Shown: in pieces, positions 1-10,600 of the stretch
How positions within the stretch are numbered: position 1 is the first letter of the stretch
Layout: every line of letters starts with the position of its first letter
Notes under the pieces: generated by a model
Databases searched by the model: none
What the model saw: the letters and a program-made list of their open reading frames with translations, nothing else
What the model was told of the DNA's origin: nothing
Made by a program: the position numbers and the translations under genes
Source of the DNA: Rhizophagus sp. LPA8_4_AMF
Lineage: Eukaryota > Glomeromycota > Glomeromycetes > Glomerales > Glomeraceae
Assembly (NCBI GenBank): GCA_021464525.1
Contig: JADRCO010000162.1
Span: forward strand, 1 to 46,945
Length of the DNA: 46,945 bases
Direction: 5' to 3'

Positions 1-2342
1 CTATAACTTTCTTACAGAATATAAAAGTAATTATGGCTAAATTAAAGGTTTGTAACCTTTGTCTAATGAAGAAAGTGAATATTTTAATTAAACAAAATAA
101 TAATTTGTTTAATCTTAGATATGTGACTGGGGTTCATTAGATGAAAGTCTCATACATATCCGTATTGCAACATTAAAAAGATTACTCCCAATTGCTATTT
201 CTTATGGTTTAGAACAAAAAGATACTATTAGTACTAAACAACTTTTGGTAAAAATATATACATATATATATTCGTATATTTTAAATTGTCTATTAAATAT
301 ATAGGTTTTTATGAATCTAATTATTTTTCACTCCGTAGGATCATAATACTGGAAAACCAATTGATGATCCAACAATTAACTTATCTGATATTTCAACCAA
401 CTTTAAATCTACTGAATTATTATCAGATGCCAATATTCATTTATATGATGAACATGTCCAACTTTCTGAAGAATTAAGAGACTACTTTAACGAAATAGTG
501 CAATCACAAGAAGAAATGTCAAATGAGAACAAGTATACAAACTTTGGTAAATTCATAAATTATATTATTGAGCGTCGTATATCACGTGTACGAAAATGGT
601 ATGCACAAAATACTGCTAAATTGCCACAAGATAATAGTATTGTCATCAATGGAAAATACGAAAACTTGATAAATTAACTCTATTATGGACTTTGTGCGGA
701 TTAACATGCCACGAATGTCACTTAAAATGCATAAAAAATTTCAATCATGAAGAAGATCATGATTGTTTAACGGATCATAAATGTAATTTTCTTTGCCAAT
801 TTGTCGAAACTCATAACAAAAAATTAATCCCAAAATGTAGTTATAAAGCTGGACATGAAGGCAGACACATTTGTAAAAAAACAAAGCATTTATGTGGAGA
901 GCCATGTAATCTTGATAAGCGAAATTGTCAGAAAGTTTGCACAAAAGAAATAGGACATTCTGATGGCGAACATTTATGTCAATCAACACGTCATTATTGC
1001 GAAGAAAATTGTTCATTATCAACAGTTTCTGTAAAAGGAGATTATCATTGTCCAAATAAATGTATTAAATCGTATGAAGAACATCATGAATTACACAGCT
1101 GTGAAAATGAAACTTGTCCAATTCAATGCCCAATTCCATATTGTAAGAAAAGGTGTCAAAGTGATGATCATTTTCATACTTTTTCCAACATGCATGTTGA
1201 TCATTTTTGTGGGTATGTATTATTGTAATCTTTTTCGATTATCAGTTATATTTATTTTTTATTTTATTTATAAATATTTATATTTAAAAGGAATGAACAT
1301 CAGTGCCATGAGTTATGCGAAGATGGTGGCGTATGTAAAGTAGTAATTAAACCTAAAAAGCAACTTCAAGGAACGTTTATAAAGGTATAATTTTAATGTA
1401 TAAAGTTATTAATGATCAGTGTGATAAAATTTATTAACTCTTAAACTTTTAATTATAAGTACATTCAATTAAATGAAAGATTAAGATGTAGTGAAAAAAT
1501 TCCTCCGAATGAATTTAAACATATTGGAAAGCATACACATAATAATAACGATTTTCATTATTGTGAAGCACAATGTCAATTCTGTGGATATTTCGTATGT
1601 ATAGTGTATTTTTGTAATACTTTTATTTAATTTATAATGATAAATTTAAATTTAATGATGTATAAATAGTGCACTTTGCCTTATGGCCATAAACAACTTC
1701 ATAATACTAGGCACGGTATTTGCGATAATATGATGCAAATTAAATTTTCTGAAGACAATGCGTTTGAATATAATACAAGGTACTGTAAATTTTGGACATA
1801 TTAAACTACAAATTGAGCCCCCACTAATCTTATTTTTGTGATATTATAATTTTATATATTAAGAGTTAATGAACAGGGGAAATTTACTTTTTGTAACATG
1901 GTATATATTAATTTGCTTACAAGGTCTTATTTATTTATTAAAATTTTAATATTTTAAATATTTTATATTTTCAATTTTTCTTCGATATTATTAGCATTGT
2001 AAAAATTTAGGTAGACATCGTCACATTGATTATTGTCAAGACGAAGAAAAACACATTGATGGTAAGTTATACCTATTATCTTTTTCTATTAAACGAAACT
2101 TTCATTAATGACGATAAAAATTATAGAACAAATTCAACCTGATCCCGATAGACCAAAAGATTTCATTTCTCATAAGTTTTTCTGGGAGAGAACAGGCTTC
2201 AAAGGTAGTTATAGAGTATTTATAAAATTAGAAATCTCTATTTACATATAATAAATGCGTTCCCATTTCTCTCCATTTCTCTAATTTCCTAGATCCTTGT
2301 CCAGAGCCAGAGAAACACGACTCAATAGTGGATTATAAATAA
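1..2342 (+). pseudogene. Copy A: 3' part of giant GTPase/Cys-His gene, frameshifted, lacks vWA domain
   Basis: The window opens inside an exon equivalent to exon 20 of copy B (the end of the G-domain region). Exons by comparison: <1-47, 119-247, 339-1212, 1291-1384, 1460-1594, 1670-1779, 1864-1900, 1995-2061, 2127-2204, 2293-2342 (TAA). The large Cys/His exon (339-1212) has lost 10 bases relative to copy B, at about 660-664. This shifts the frame and gives a TAA at 675-677, just before the first CxxC motif. The zinc-finger-like frame then runs open again to 1212 (residues such as CGLTCHECHLKC). The exon at 1995-2061 is also 33 bases shorter than in B, in frame. The last exon ends after a short hydrophilic tail, with no vWA domain, as in B. 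I call it a pseudogene, but an intact 5' part outside the window could still yield a truncated protein ending in the G-domain side. The upstream part is not visible. Confidence 0.85.
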
Positions 2343-3286
2343 ATATAATTAACCTTCTTTCACCAAAACCCAAGTTTCGCTTAAATTAATTTCATTAAAT
2401 CTTTAAATATCAAGAAAAAAAAGATGAGACTTTTTTTTATTATTTAGAATTTTTTTTTTGTATTTTTATGAAGTGATATACTATGTTATTATTATACTAT
2501 TTTGGAAACAGACTGTTTATTCTGTATTGGTCACATAGGAATCAGAAATTTGCCTACTTCTATGCTTTATGACCATAAAATTCGTACTTAATTTACAAAT
2601 TTCTTTCTTTCTTCACTTTTCCAAATAGTTTAATTGTTTTAACTTTTTAATTCGCACAAAATGAAAGAATAACTCCGCTGCAAAACAGGGGAATGCGTAA
2701 TTTCGATCTCAAATTTCTTGATTTTGATTGGTCCACCATCCCACTAATATATCGTATAACAAAAAAACTACGGTATAATTATTATTTAGAATTCATACAC
2801 AATATCATCTAGTGTCAATTTACTCTTATTCAGTGTTATCAAACATAGTAAACCAGAATATTTTTTGAGAAAGGAGTGATAATATGTCACGTGTAATAAT
2901 CTATGATTTTAATACTAATACTGCGCATGTATAGTAAATAATTATTGGTACTTGACTCCAGTAACTACTCTTTCAGAAATAAAATAAATAAATAGTAAAT
3001 AATTATTGGTAAAAGAAAGATTATTTTCGCGTATATAAAATAATATTTCGCTTATAAAGTTACTCACCCAAAAGAAAAATATTATTTACACGAAAAGTAT
3101 TATTTCCTACTTATAAAAGTTATTAAAATACATTGTTTCATCGCGAAATATATTATCTCGCACTATAACTATGGATATTAATTTTGTTAATAATCATTTA
3201 TGAAGATCTTATTGAGGTACTTTTATGTGAATATTTAGAGTAATCAAAGATAATAATAATAAAATATTAGAACATATTTTTATAGC
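2343..3286. other. Intergenic; 3' flank of copy A shared with copy B
   Basis: No gene seen. Bases about 2431-2600 match the flank of copy B (15590-15720), including the shared text atactatgttattatta. Bases 2690-2850 match 16210-16450. In B the two matching blocks are separated by a MITE (15754-16097) that is absent here. A 20-base motif beginning atagtaaataattattgg occurs twice, at 2931-2950 and 2992-3011. Confidence 0.7.
2690..2850. repeat. Dispersed repeat block, unit 1 (shared with 4360-4480 and 16210-16450)
   Basis: Contains aaatttcttgattttgattg and, further on, an atatcatctagtgtcaattt motif. Both recur in the same order at 16245-16410. A shorter version (gcaaatttattgatttgatt, then ttcatcatctagt) lies at 4372-4455. 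Unit 1 and the B unit are explained by duplication of the gene with its flank. The middle unit may be an independent copy. Identity was judged by eye. Confidence 0.55.
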
Positions 3287-3477
3287 GAAGTTGATTGTGA
3301 AGAAGACAATAATAAAGAGAATAAGTTGGCTTTAAAGCTTAAAGAGCTTGAATATTGGGAAAAAACTTAGGATCAAAAGAACATGAACTTGCTTTAAGGG
3401 AATGTGAAGCAAAAATTCGTGTAATAAAATTGTCTAATTGTGAAAAAGAGCGTCAATTAATTAGGAAATGGTATTAA
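3287..3477 (+). pseudogene. Relic of a coiled-coil protein C-terminus
   Basis: Reading from 3287 gives an acidic stretch (EVDCEEDNN..) and a heptad-like KLKELEYWEK. A stop and a frame change follow at about 3367, then KEHELALRECEAKIRVIKLS runs to a TAA at 3475-3477. The same pattern (ELEYRERELTLKEHELFLRK) is open at 34019-34162. Such Glu/Lys/Leu/Arg repeats form coiled coils and are common at the C-terminus of repeated gene families. The parent protein is not identified. One frameshift plus the missing 5' part make this a relic. Confidence 0.55.
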
Positions 3478-4069
3478 TTAAAAATATTTTTTAAAGATTT
3501 TAATAAAAAATTCACAATAAAATTTTTCTGTTTATACTCTTCAATTTTAACTTAATATGGCGGTTGAGTATAAAATTATAAATTAAATAATATAAATACA
3601 ATACTTTTTCGTTCGATAATATACAGTTGAGTATAGTTTTATTATCTAAAACATACTCAATATCGATTTTACCCATACAATACTTTTTTGGTAACTCGAC
3701 ACCACTCCCATTTTGTCTTGATATACTGTATACATTATGTAATAAAAATATTTTGAGGGCTATAATCATATTTGATCAATCGGGCAAATGTGTTTGTTCA
3801 TACATGTTGCTGACTGTAATCTTATACAGTACTTAAAATATTTATTTTATTAGTAAGCACGATTATTAATAATGAAATTTATTATTTCCAAAAAACTTTG
3901 TCGTGAATGTAATTTGTTCAAACGATATGTTAATTTGAGGGACAGAAAGAATAGCAAGTTATAAAGGGAACCTTTATTTATCAACTTGGACACTGCTTAA
4001 ATTACTTTCCCTGATGCCTGTTCTGTATAACATAATGAAAATAGAAACAAGATCAGTCACTTTCTAATA
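3478..4069. other. Intergenic, no gene supported
   Basis: AT-rich. Two overlapping open frames of 69 and 85 codons on opposite strands at about 3512-3836 show no recognisable domain, and I do not accept them. Nothing else seen. Confidence 0.5.
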
Positions 4070-4303
4070 ATGTCCGTTAACCATCCATTTGATGAAATCA
4101 TACTACCAGGACAGCCAGGCGATGATTTTAAATGTTCAAGTGGGAATCTTATCATTTGGTCTCAATGGAATAATAACGTAAACGACGTCGTAAACATGTG
4201 TATCAATAACACATATACTTCGATTTCTCTCAAAACGAAGGAACATGTTATGCAAGGGTTATATACAGCGTACAGTTATTATTTAAACCAGTATGATCTA
4301 TAA
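4070..4303 (+). CDS. Possible small hypothetical protein, 77 aa
   Basis: An open frame from ATG (4070) to TAA encodes 77 residues beginning MSVNHPFDEIILPGQPGDDF. The composition is mixed and protein-like, with Cys, Trp, Gly and Pro, which is less usual for random AT-rich frames here. There is no signal peptide, membrane segment or known motif, and it stands alone between repeats. A pyrimidine/TTTATT-rich stretch lies upstream, but I cannot define a promoter. It could equally be a chance frame or one exon of something larger. Confidence 0.3.
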   Translation: MSVNHPFDEIILPGQPGDDFKCSSGNLIIWSQWNNNVNDVVNMCINNTYTSISLKTKEHVMQGLYTAYSYYLNQYDL

Positions 4304-5260
4304 TTTAAAATAATTAAAATCATTTCAATTGATAATCGCCATGTTTAAAAATGGCTATTACATGTGACCGCAAATTTATTGATTTGATTGGTCAAAAGGT
4401 TTTGATTGTAGACTTTTGATATCTCTTATCGTGCACAGAATTCATCATCTAGTATGATTGAGAGTTTAATAAAATTTTATAAGGATAAATAAAATTATGA
4501 TTCTATGCAGATAAAATTTTATTATGCCTCAATAAGTACAGATATACCTAGAATGCCACTAAAATTTTGATATTATCCAATATATTTTTATTGATTTTCT
4601 GTTTTTGATTCAATTAATTTTACCAAATATTGTATGAAAATCAACTTCCAAGTATAGTACATATATTTGTGTGTACCTAAGTAAAATAATTATAATGTTT
4701 CCAATTTTGAATTATTTATTTTGCTTTGATCTTTCTAAATAGTAAATCCATCAATTTGTTTTTAATTTAACATATTATTAAAGTCAGCTGAATTCAGTAG
4801 GCTATCAACTCAAGAAAGTGTGATTGTTTTAAGTGTTATTCTGGAATATTCAAAGTGAATTTCATAATTGAATTTTCACATATTGTTATTTTTTTTGGAA
4901 GCGCTTTTTTTCATAATATTATTACTTACATAAGCCAATACTTTATTTTTGATATACTGTATTGTACACGTTATGTATTTTGCTGGACTGATTTTTTATA
5001 TATTTTACGGTAGACAATCTAACTATATTTTATATATTAATAATAATTATATATTGTTGGATGATTTAAAAAAATATAAGTTGCGCTATATTGCGTTACG
5101 TCGTTAACGTATCAAAATATAAAAATTATTTATTTTTTATGTATTAAAATAACAGTATATTTATCTCCTTTGGTTACTCTTCTAGTCTATTTAAAACATC
5201 TATACCTATCTGACGTCTCATATAATTTGAATTGTGTAACATGAAATCCATATAATAAAA
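4304..5260. other. Intergenic; contains dispersed repeat unit near its start
   Basis: Bases 4360-4480 are the third unit of the repeat described at 2690-2850. The rest is AT-rich with poly-A/T runs, and I see no gene or RNA. Confidence 0.5.
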
Positions 5261-5806
5261 CACCACCAAAAAATTTTTCGGTAATGTGACTTGACGAATT
5301 TTATTATAAAGAAACGTTTATTTAAAATAATTCTATGTTCCTTTTCACTTATAAATTTATTGTTTGTTTTTTTATTAAAATAAGCAAATAAATTATTCAT
5401 TATTTTAGAAATTTAACAATAAATCTTCGTATTATTTATATAATTTAATACAGTAATTGTGATAAAAAAGATAATTTTTATAATGTATTAAATAGAAAAT
5501 TATCATTCAAAACTTGATATTTCGCCTTTATACTCCAAAGTTGCAAAAAAAATTCTCAATAAAGTATTTAATATATAAAAAACCGCGTTTTTTTATTTTC
5601 AAACAACAGGAAAATAGAATAAAATAAACTATAAAAAAGAACATTATACATTTCAAGGTGAAATTACTGGACAAAAAAAACGCAAATACTAAATAGTTAA
5701 GTTGAGAAGTGAGAACTGTGAAAAATATTATATTTATAATTTTACTACTGTACTTATTCTTAGATTAGTAGTACAAAGTCACGTTACCGAAAATTTTTTG
5801 GTGATG
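5261..5806. mobile_element. Candidate MITE with about 30-base terminal inverted repeats
   Basis: The left end (5261-5292, reading caccaccaaaaaatttttcg then gtaatgtgactt) is nearly the reverse complement of the right end (5776-5806, aagtcacgttaccgaaaatt then ttttggtgatg). The ends are about 545 bases apart, and the AT-rich middle has no coding potential beyond a 60-codon shadow frame. No convincing target duplication was found, so the superfamily is unassigned. Confidence 0.5.
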
Positions 5807-6322
5807 TAGTTGGTCATGTGCAAATTCCGATTGGCTAATCCAATTTCGGTTAATAGAATTTTAATTAATCAGATGGTATATATATCTCATTAATCTTTTT
5901 GTTCTTTTTTTTTTTGAACCAATCTTTTTTCGGGTTGGTTTTTTTTTCCATTTAGGTTTTGATCGGGTGATTCAGTTTGACACTGCAGGCGCCTTTTTTT
6001 TCCGTTTATTTTTTTATTATTTAATTTTTTACCAATATTTTTTTTCTTTACATTCCTTTGTCTTTCGGGTTTGGATCAGGATCATCACTGCAAAATAATT
6101 GATATTTTTTTGTGGATAAATATATGTTTATAATTTTTAATTATAATAAATATAATAATGATAATAATACTTATTTAACCATTGTTTTGTTATTATTAAT
6201 AATTATAATTATTAATGCTGAAAAAAAAAATTTATATATAAAATTGCTGTCATACTTCTTTCATGTAAATAAAAATCCAATTTTTTAGTCAACAATTTAT
6301 AAAACAAAAAATTTGAAAAAAT
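5807..6322. other. Intergenic, poly-T and AT-rich, probable 5' part of a Tc1/mariner relic
   Basis: Long T runs (5905-6050) and simple AT text. No gene seen. It probably includes the non-coding start of the transposon relic that follows. Confidence 0.4.
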
Positions 6323-6990
6323 GTGTTTTTAGAGTATCTTAGAGAGAATAGAAGGCCTAAAAAAGATATCGTAGGTGCGTCCCATACACTCTGTCAATAT
6401 GTAAGGCACGGTGCATCCTTTTCTGCAAGAATTTTAGCGAGAAATTTGGAAAATATAACCCTAGAAGTATCATATAAAGCAATTGGAAGAAACATGTGGG
6501 TGAGTACAAAATATAATAATGTGATGAGAAAAAATTCTATTTAATAATGAAATAACCTTTCAACTTTTTAGGAATACTGTGAAATGTTGGTAGTACAAAA
6601 GAGAAAGACTAGTTCATCATTTGCCTAAAGTTTTTACAAAAATTGTGGTTTTTGACTTTTTGCATGGGAGGAAAGGGGAATTTTATTTTGGTTCAGATGA
6701 ATCATAAAACTTGAGTTTTATGCAGAAATTTTTTGTATACATGCTCTTGAGATTTTTTCAGATGCTTGGTGGCCATTGGCATTTCCAAATAAGACAATAA
6801 TCCCAAGCATATTAGTCAATTTGCCAAACTCTTTCTCAAAAAAGGTTTCCAGAAGTTTTAGAGTATCCATCGGATAGCTATAACTTAAATCCTATTGAAA
6901 ATTCATATATTATCATAGAGTGAAAGGCAGAGAAGCAAATACCAGAAAATTATAATTGTCTGAAAGAATTTATGGTGGAGGAATGACAAA
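6323..6990 (+). pseudogene. Tc1/mariner-type transposase relic
   Basis: The first part (6323-6500) reads RPKKDIVGASHTLC.. ARILARNLENITLEVSYKAI, like the helix-turn-helix DNA-binding half of Tc1/mariner transposases. After stops and frame changes, 6849-6990 reads PEVLEYPSDSYNLNPIENSY then KAEKQIPENYNCLKEF. This matches the family's C-terminal block (usually PSQSPDLNPIENLW) that carries the last catalytic acidic position. The middle part, with the other catalytic residues, is mostly unreadable. The 3' end may be at about 7206-7217 (gtcccacactg, typical Tc1-like terminus). The matching left end was not found with confidence. It is inactive. Confidence 0.75.
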
Positions 6991-7426
6991 TATTCTAAAA
7001 ATTGTTCTAATTAAATATTTTAAAGTCAATAAAATGATAGTGTGAGTTAATTACTGAATTAACTGTTAATGGCAAATGTGTATAATATTAAATTTTTTTT
7101 TAATAAAGTCAGCTGACATTTGGATTTAAAAATATAGTAAAATTTCACATGATTTATTATGATAATTAAGTATTAATGATCGAATTTTTGATTCTCATTT
7201 TTTTTGTCCCACACTGTAACTAAATTAAATCTATATTATTATCATATATTTGTTTCTAACGGAGTAAGAACGTTATGGTAGTACGTAAAAAAAAAAATAA
7301 AAACTGTGTACCAAGTCTATAATTATAAAATATTTCATGCCAAAAGTTTAAAGTCTATTTTTATTTTTATTCCTCAACGAAAAGTTTAAAGTTAAAAGCT
7401 TATGTGGCAAAGTCATTTACGAAGTC
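6991..7426. other. Intergenic; transposon 3' end and distal upstream region of copy B
   Basis: Contains the likely transposon terminus (about 7206-7217) and AT-rich DNA. No gene seen. Confidence 0.4.
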
Positions 7427-7552
7427 ACGTGGCAATGTGAACGCCATTGACGTTGAAAAATTGACGTCTATAAATGATGATGATCTTTAAATTTTCACAT
7501 GCATGCTCATACTAGTCTCATACTAGGACAATTTTATTTAGCCGATCGTTTT
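7427..7552 (+). promoter_or_regulatory. Copy B promoter region: CACGTG, TGACGT, TATAAAT and family block remnant
   Basis: CACGTG lies at 7427-7432 (E-box-like), with TGACGT motifs near 7448 and 7462 and a TATA-like TATAAAT at 7469-7475. At 7495-7505 is TCACATGCATG, shared with the copy D upstream region (36932-36942). At 7531-7552 is attttatttagccgatcgtt, a worn form of the block conserved before C and D. The start codon is at 7609. Motif function is inferred from general knowledge only. Confidence 0.45.
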
Positions 7553-7608
7553 ATTTATTAATGATACAAGTATCTTCTTTTATCGTTTAGAAATTTTCGT
7601 AAAGTATC

Positions 7609-10600
7609 ATGCAAATTCGTGGTTCCGAACAAGTTTCTAGCGATTCTAATGGTGCATAAATATTTTATTTATTTATTTATATATAAATTTTTCTTGTTTG
7701 CATTCTTCATAAAATTAGCGATGATAATTAACTCGAATTATTCAAAATAACAATCACTCTTTCTTCGATATATTTGTTACTCTTTCATCAGAGGCCCAGG
7801 AGGACACGAATGACTCTTCCAATCCTTTGACGACATTTCCGCAGCAAGCTAAATACAAAGAGGAGTCAAGCGATATGACTGATTCTATTAGTGGATTGTA
7901 TCGATTGTTGGACTTATGTAATGATGATGATTCAAACGGTATTGGTAAAGTTAGTTGTAAAATCAATTGTTAGAATATTTTGTAAAGTATTATTAATTCT
8001 TCACTATTACTAAATTTCTTGAAGTGGACAAGATAATTATTTCCAAAGAATATTTAAAGAAACTATGCAATGATATGGTTTCATCAAGTTTCAAATCTAT
8101 TTCTGAAATTAATTATACAGAATTGAATTCAATCTCATTTCGTCTTGTTGGATGTTATGGAAATCGTAATTTAATAGCAAAGCTCTTGTTAAATAAAAAC
8201 ATAATTGATCAACAATTGTAAATATGATAACGTATCTTACTATGTAATAATACTATATACGCAAAATAATTAATCCAAATTTTTATTACAGGTATGATTC
8301 GTTTACATCTTCCGTATCAATTGATGATACGAACAAACCTTCGTTACGTCCAGGAATTTACTTATTAATAATGAAAGCCAATTTGGGTTTACTTATTCAT
8401 TGGCCCGAAATTGGATGCTATGAAAATGCTTCGAATACTTCTTCCCAGATTAAAAGGAATATGGTTAATTTACATAGGTGTTGTTTATTTTTTTTCTTAT
8501 ATTAAAAATTTTGGATTTTATAAATAATTTCTCATTTTAGAATTTTTTTATTAGATACTTAACGAAACTTACAGATCATCAAATTTGTTTTATGAGCGAT
8601 AAAGATTTAGAAGACTTTGATCTAAATTTAGAGAATCCTGATAATAACTCAGACGAAGATGATGAACCACAACATGAGTTTGAAGTAAAAAAACGTCAAG
8701 AAAAAGAAGAGTTCAAAATTGATACCGGGTTTAAGGTTTTGTGTTATTTATAAACGTTTTTTATTTATGTAATTAAGCCAATAATCTTAATAACTTTATA
8801 ATGTATAAAGGTGAATTTGTCTCATAAAATCAAGACAGAAATTAATAATCAAATGGAAGATGATATCCCATTATATCCAATAGGTACAATATTATAAAAT
8901 TTACATTGACTTAAGCTGAGTATTATTAAATGTTAAATAAAACCGTTTTATTTTAGTTGTTGAATCTACTACAAACCAATCATTCGTTACTCGACAATTG
9001 ATAAAGGAAACTTTACATTCAAATAATATCACTTCGTATGTTTCTACAGAACAATTTCCAATTGATCTCAAAACTAAATTGCAAGATCGCTATTTACATA
9101 TTGATCGTGTTGAAATGGATATAAATGCATTGGAATTATTTGTCATACACGGATTAAAAATGGAAGAACTTTTAATTCCACTACATGACGCATTATCTGC
9201 TGCTAAAATGCGAATTAAAATGAGGACAGAACAAGCTATTTCTGAAGATATCAAAATCATTCAACAAATAGCATCAATAAAACTACGTGCTTTTGAAAGG
9301 TAATTAAATATTCACTTTTAAACTTAATTTCTGTATATATTTTGTTATTAAATATGTTTTTTCACTGTATAGTAATTTTGATAAATATATTATGCATGAT
9401 AATGATTTACCACAAGCAAATATGAGCGGTATGGGTAAATATATAATTAAGTAAAATAAGCATAAAAAAAGCCATTATTATTTATAGTATGCCTATTTGT
9501 ATAGATATCGAAAGAATTCAAAAAGGATATCCCGGAATAGAAATTCAAATCGAAGAAAAGACTAAAATAAACTCAAAAAAATGGAGAAAATTGAAAAAAA
9601 GATATAATTTAACATGTATCGTTATTGAGGATAAGTTGCATGAAGCAGAAGAAAACGACGATGAAAAGAAAAAATCAATAAAAACTTTTTATAAAATGTT
9701 CACTGATGATGAAACTAATTTAGGAAAATTGTTTGATAAATATACTCCGGAAACACAGCAATCAAAATCCAGATGGAATATATTTAGTGTTTTTAAAACT
9801 TCGAATATCACCAGGGCAAAACGAAAGGCAAATGAACAATCAGATGAAGAATTTATTCAAGAACTCGTAAAATTTAAATTATTTGAAGGATATAATGATA
9901 TTAAAGAAAAAATTATGAACACTTTCGTTAAAGAATATCATAGGTGGAAAAAAGTTGATTTACCTAATAATTTTCATGAGATTCTGATAAATATTCGAAG
10001 CATACAATTAGAAGATAAATTAAAGCAAGAATATGAAGAAGAAAAGAAAATAATTGAGAAAAATATGTTTGAAACAATATGTAATGAAATAGAAGCTAAA
10101 TATAAAGATGGGTAAGTTTTTTTTAGATACTATTCCCTGATTTATATTAACTAATAATTCAGATTTCATGTAATTTTGTAGTTCTATGCGATTAATTGTA
10201 TTAAGCGTAAAAAGTAAATTATATATTTATATATATTTATTTATTTAAAATATTTTTAGTGAACCAGGTCTCATAATAATTTTTTTTGTTCTGAAAATAT
10301 AGAACCATATATGTATTTCACAATTGAATATGATATCGAGGAGCCTCAACCAAACCAACTGCAGATAACTTTTTATGAAACATCATTAAAAGAAGAAGGG
10401 CCTCATATTCAAGAAAATGAGTCATATGTTCCATATCCAATTTTACGTTCTAATATGAACCAATATGGGATTTCATTTCGCATTGATCCTCAAGAATACG
10501 ATATTAAGTAAGAATATTGATAATTTTTTTGTAACTTAAAATCTTTTTAGGAGAAATAATATCTAATATATTTTTTAAAATTACAGAAAAATATCTCAAT

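Noticed and set aside
741..1055. Minus-strand 104-codon frame
   Set aside because: It is the antisense shadow of the Cys/His exon of copy A; similar shadows occur opposite the same exon in other copies.
3512..3836. Overlapping 85- and 69-codon frames on opposite strands
   Set aside because: The minus-strand text looks slightly protein-like at its start, but it degenerates into Ile/Leu/Lys/Asn and has no relative in the window.
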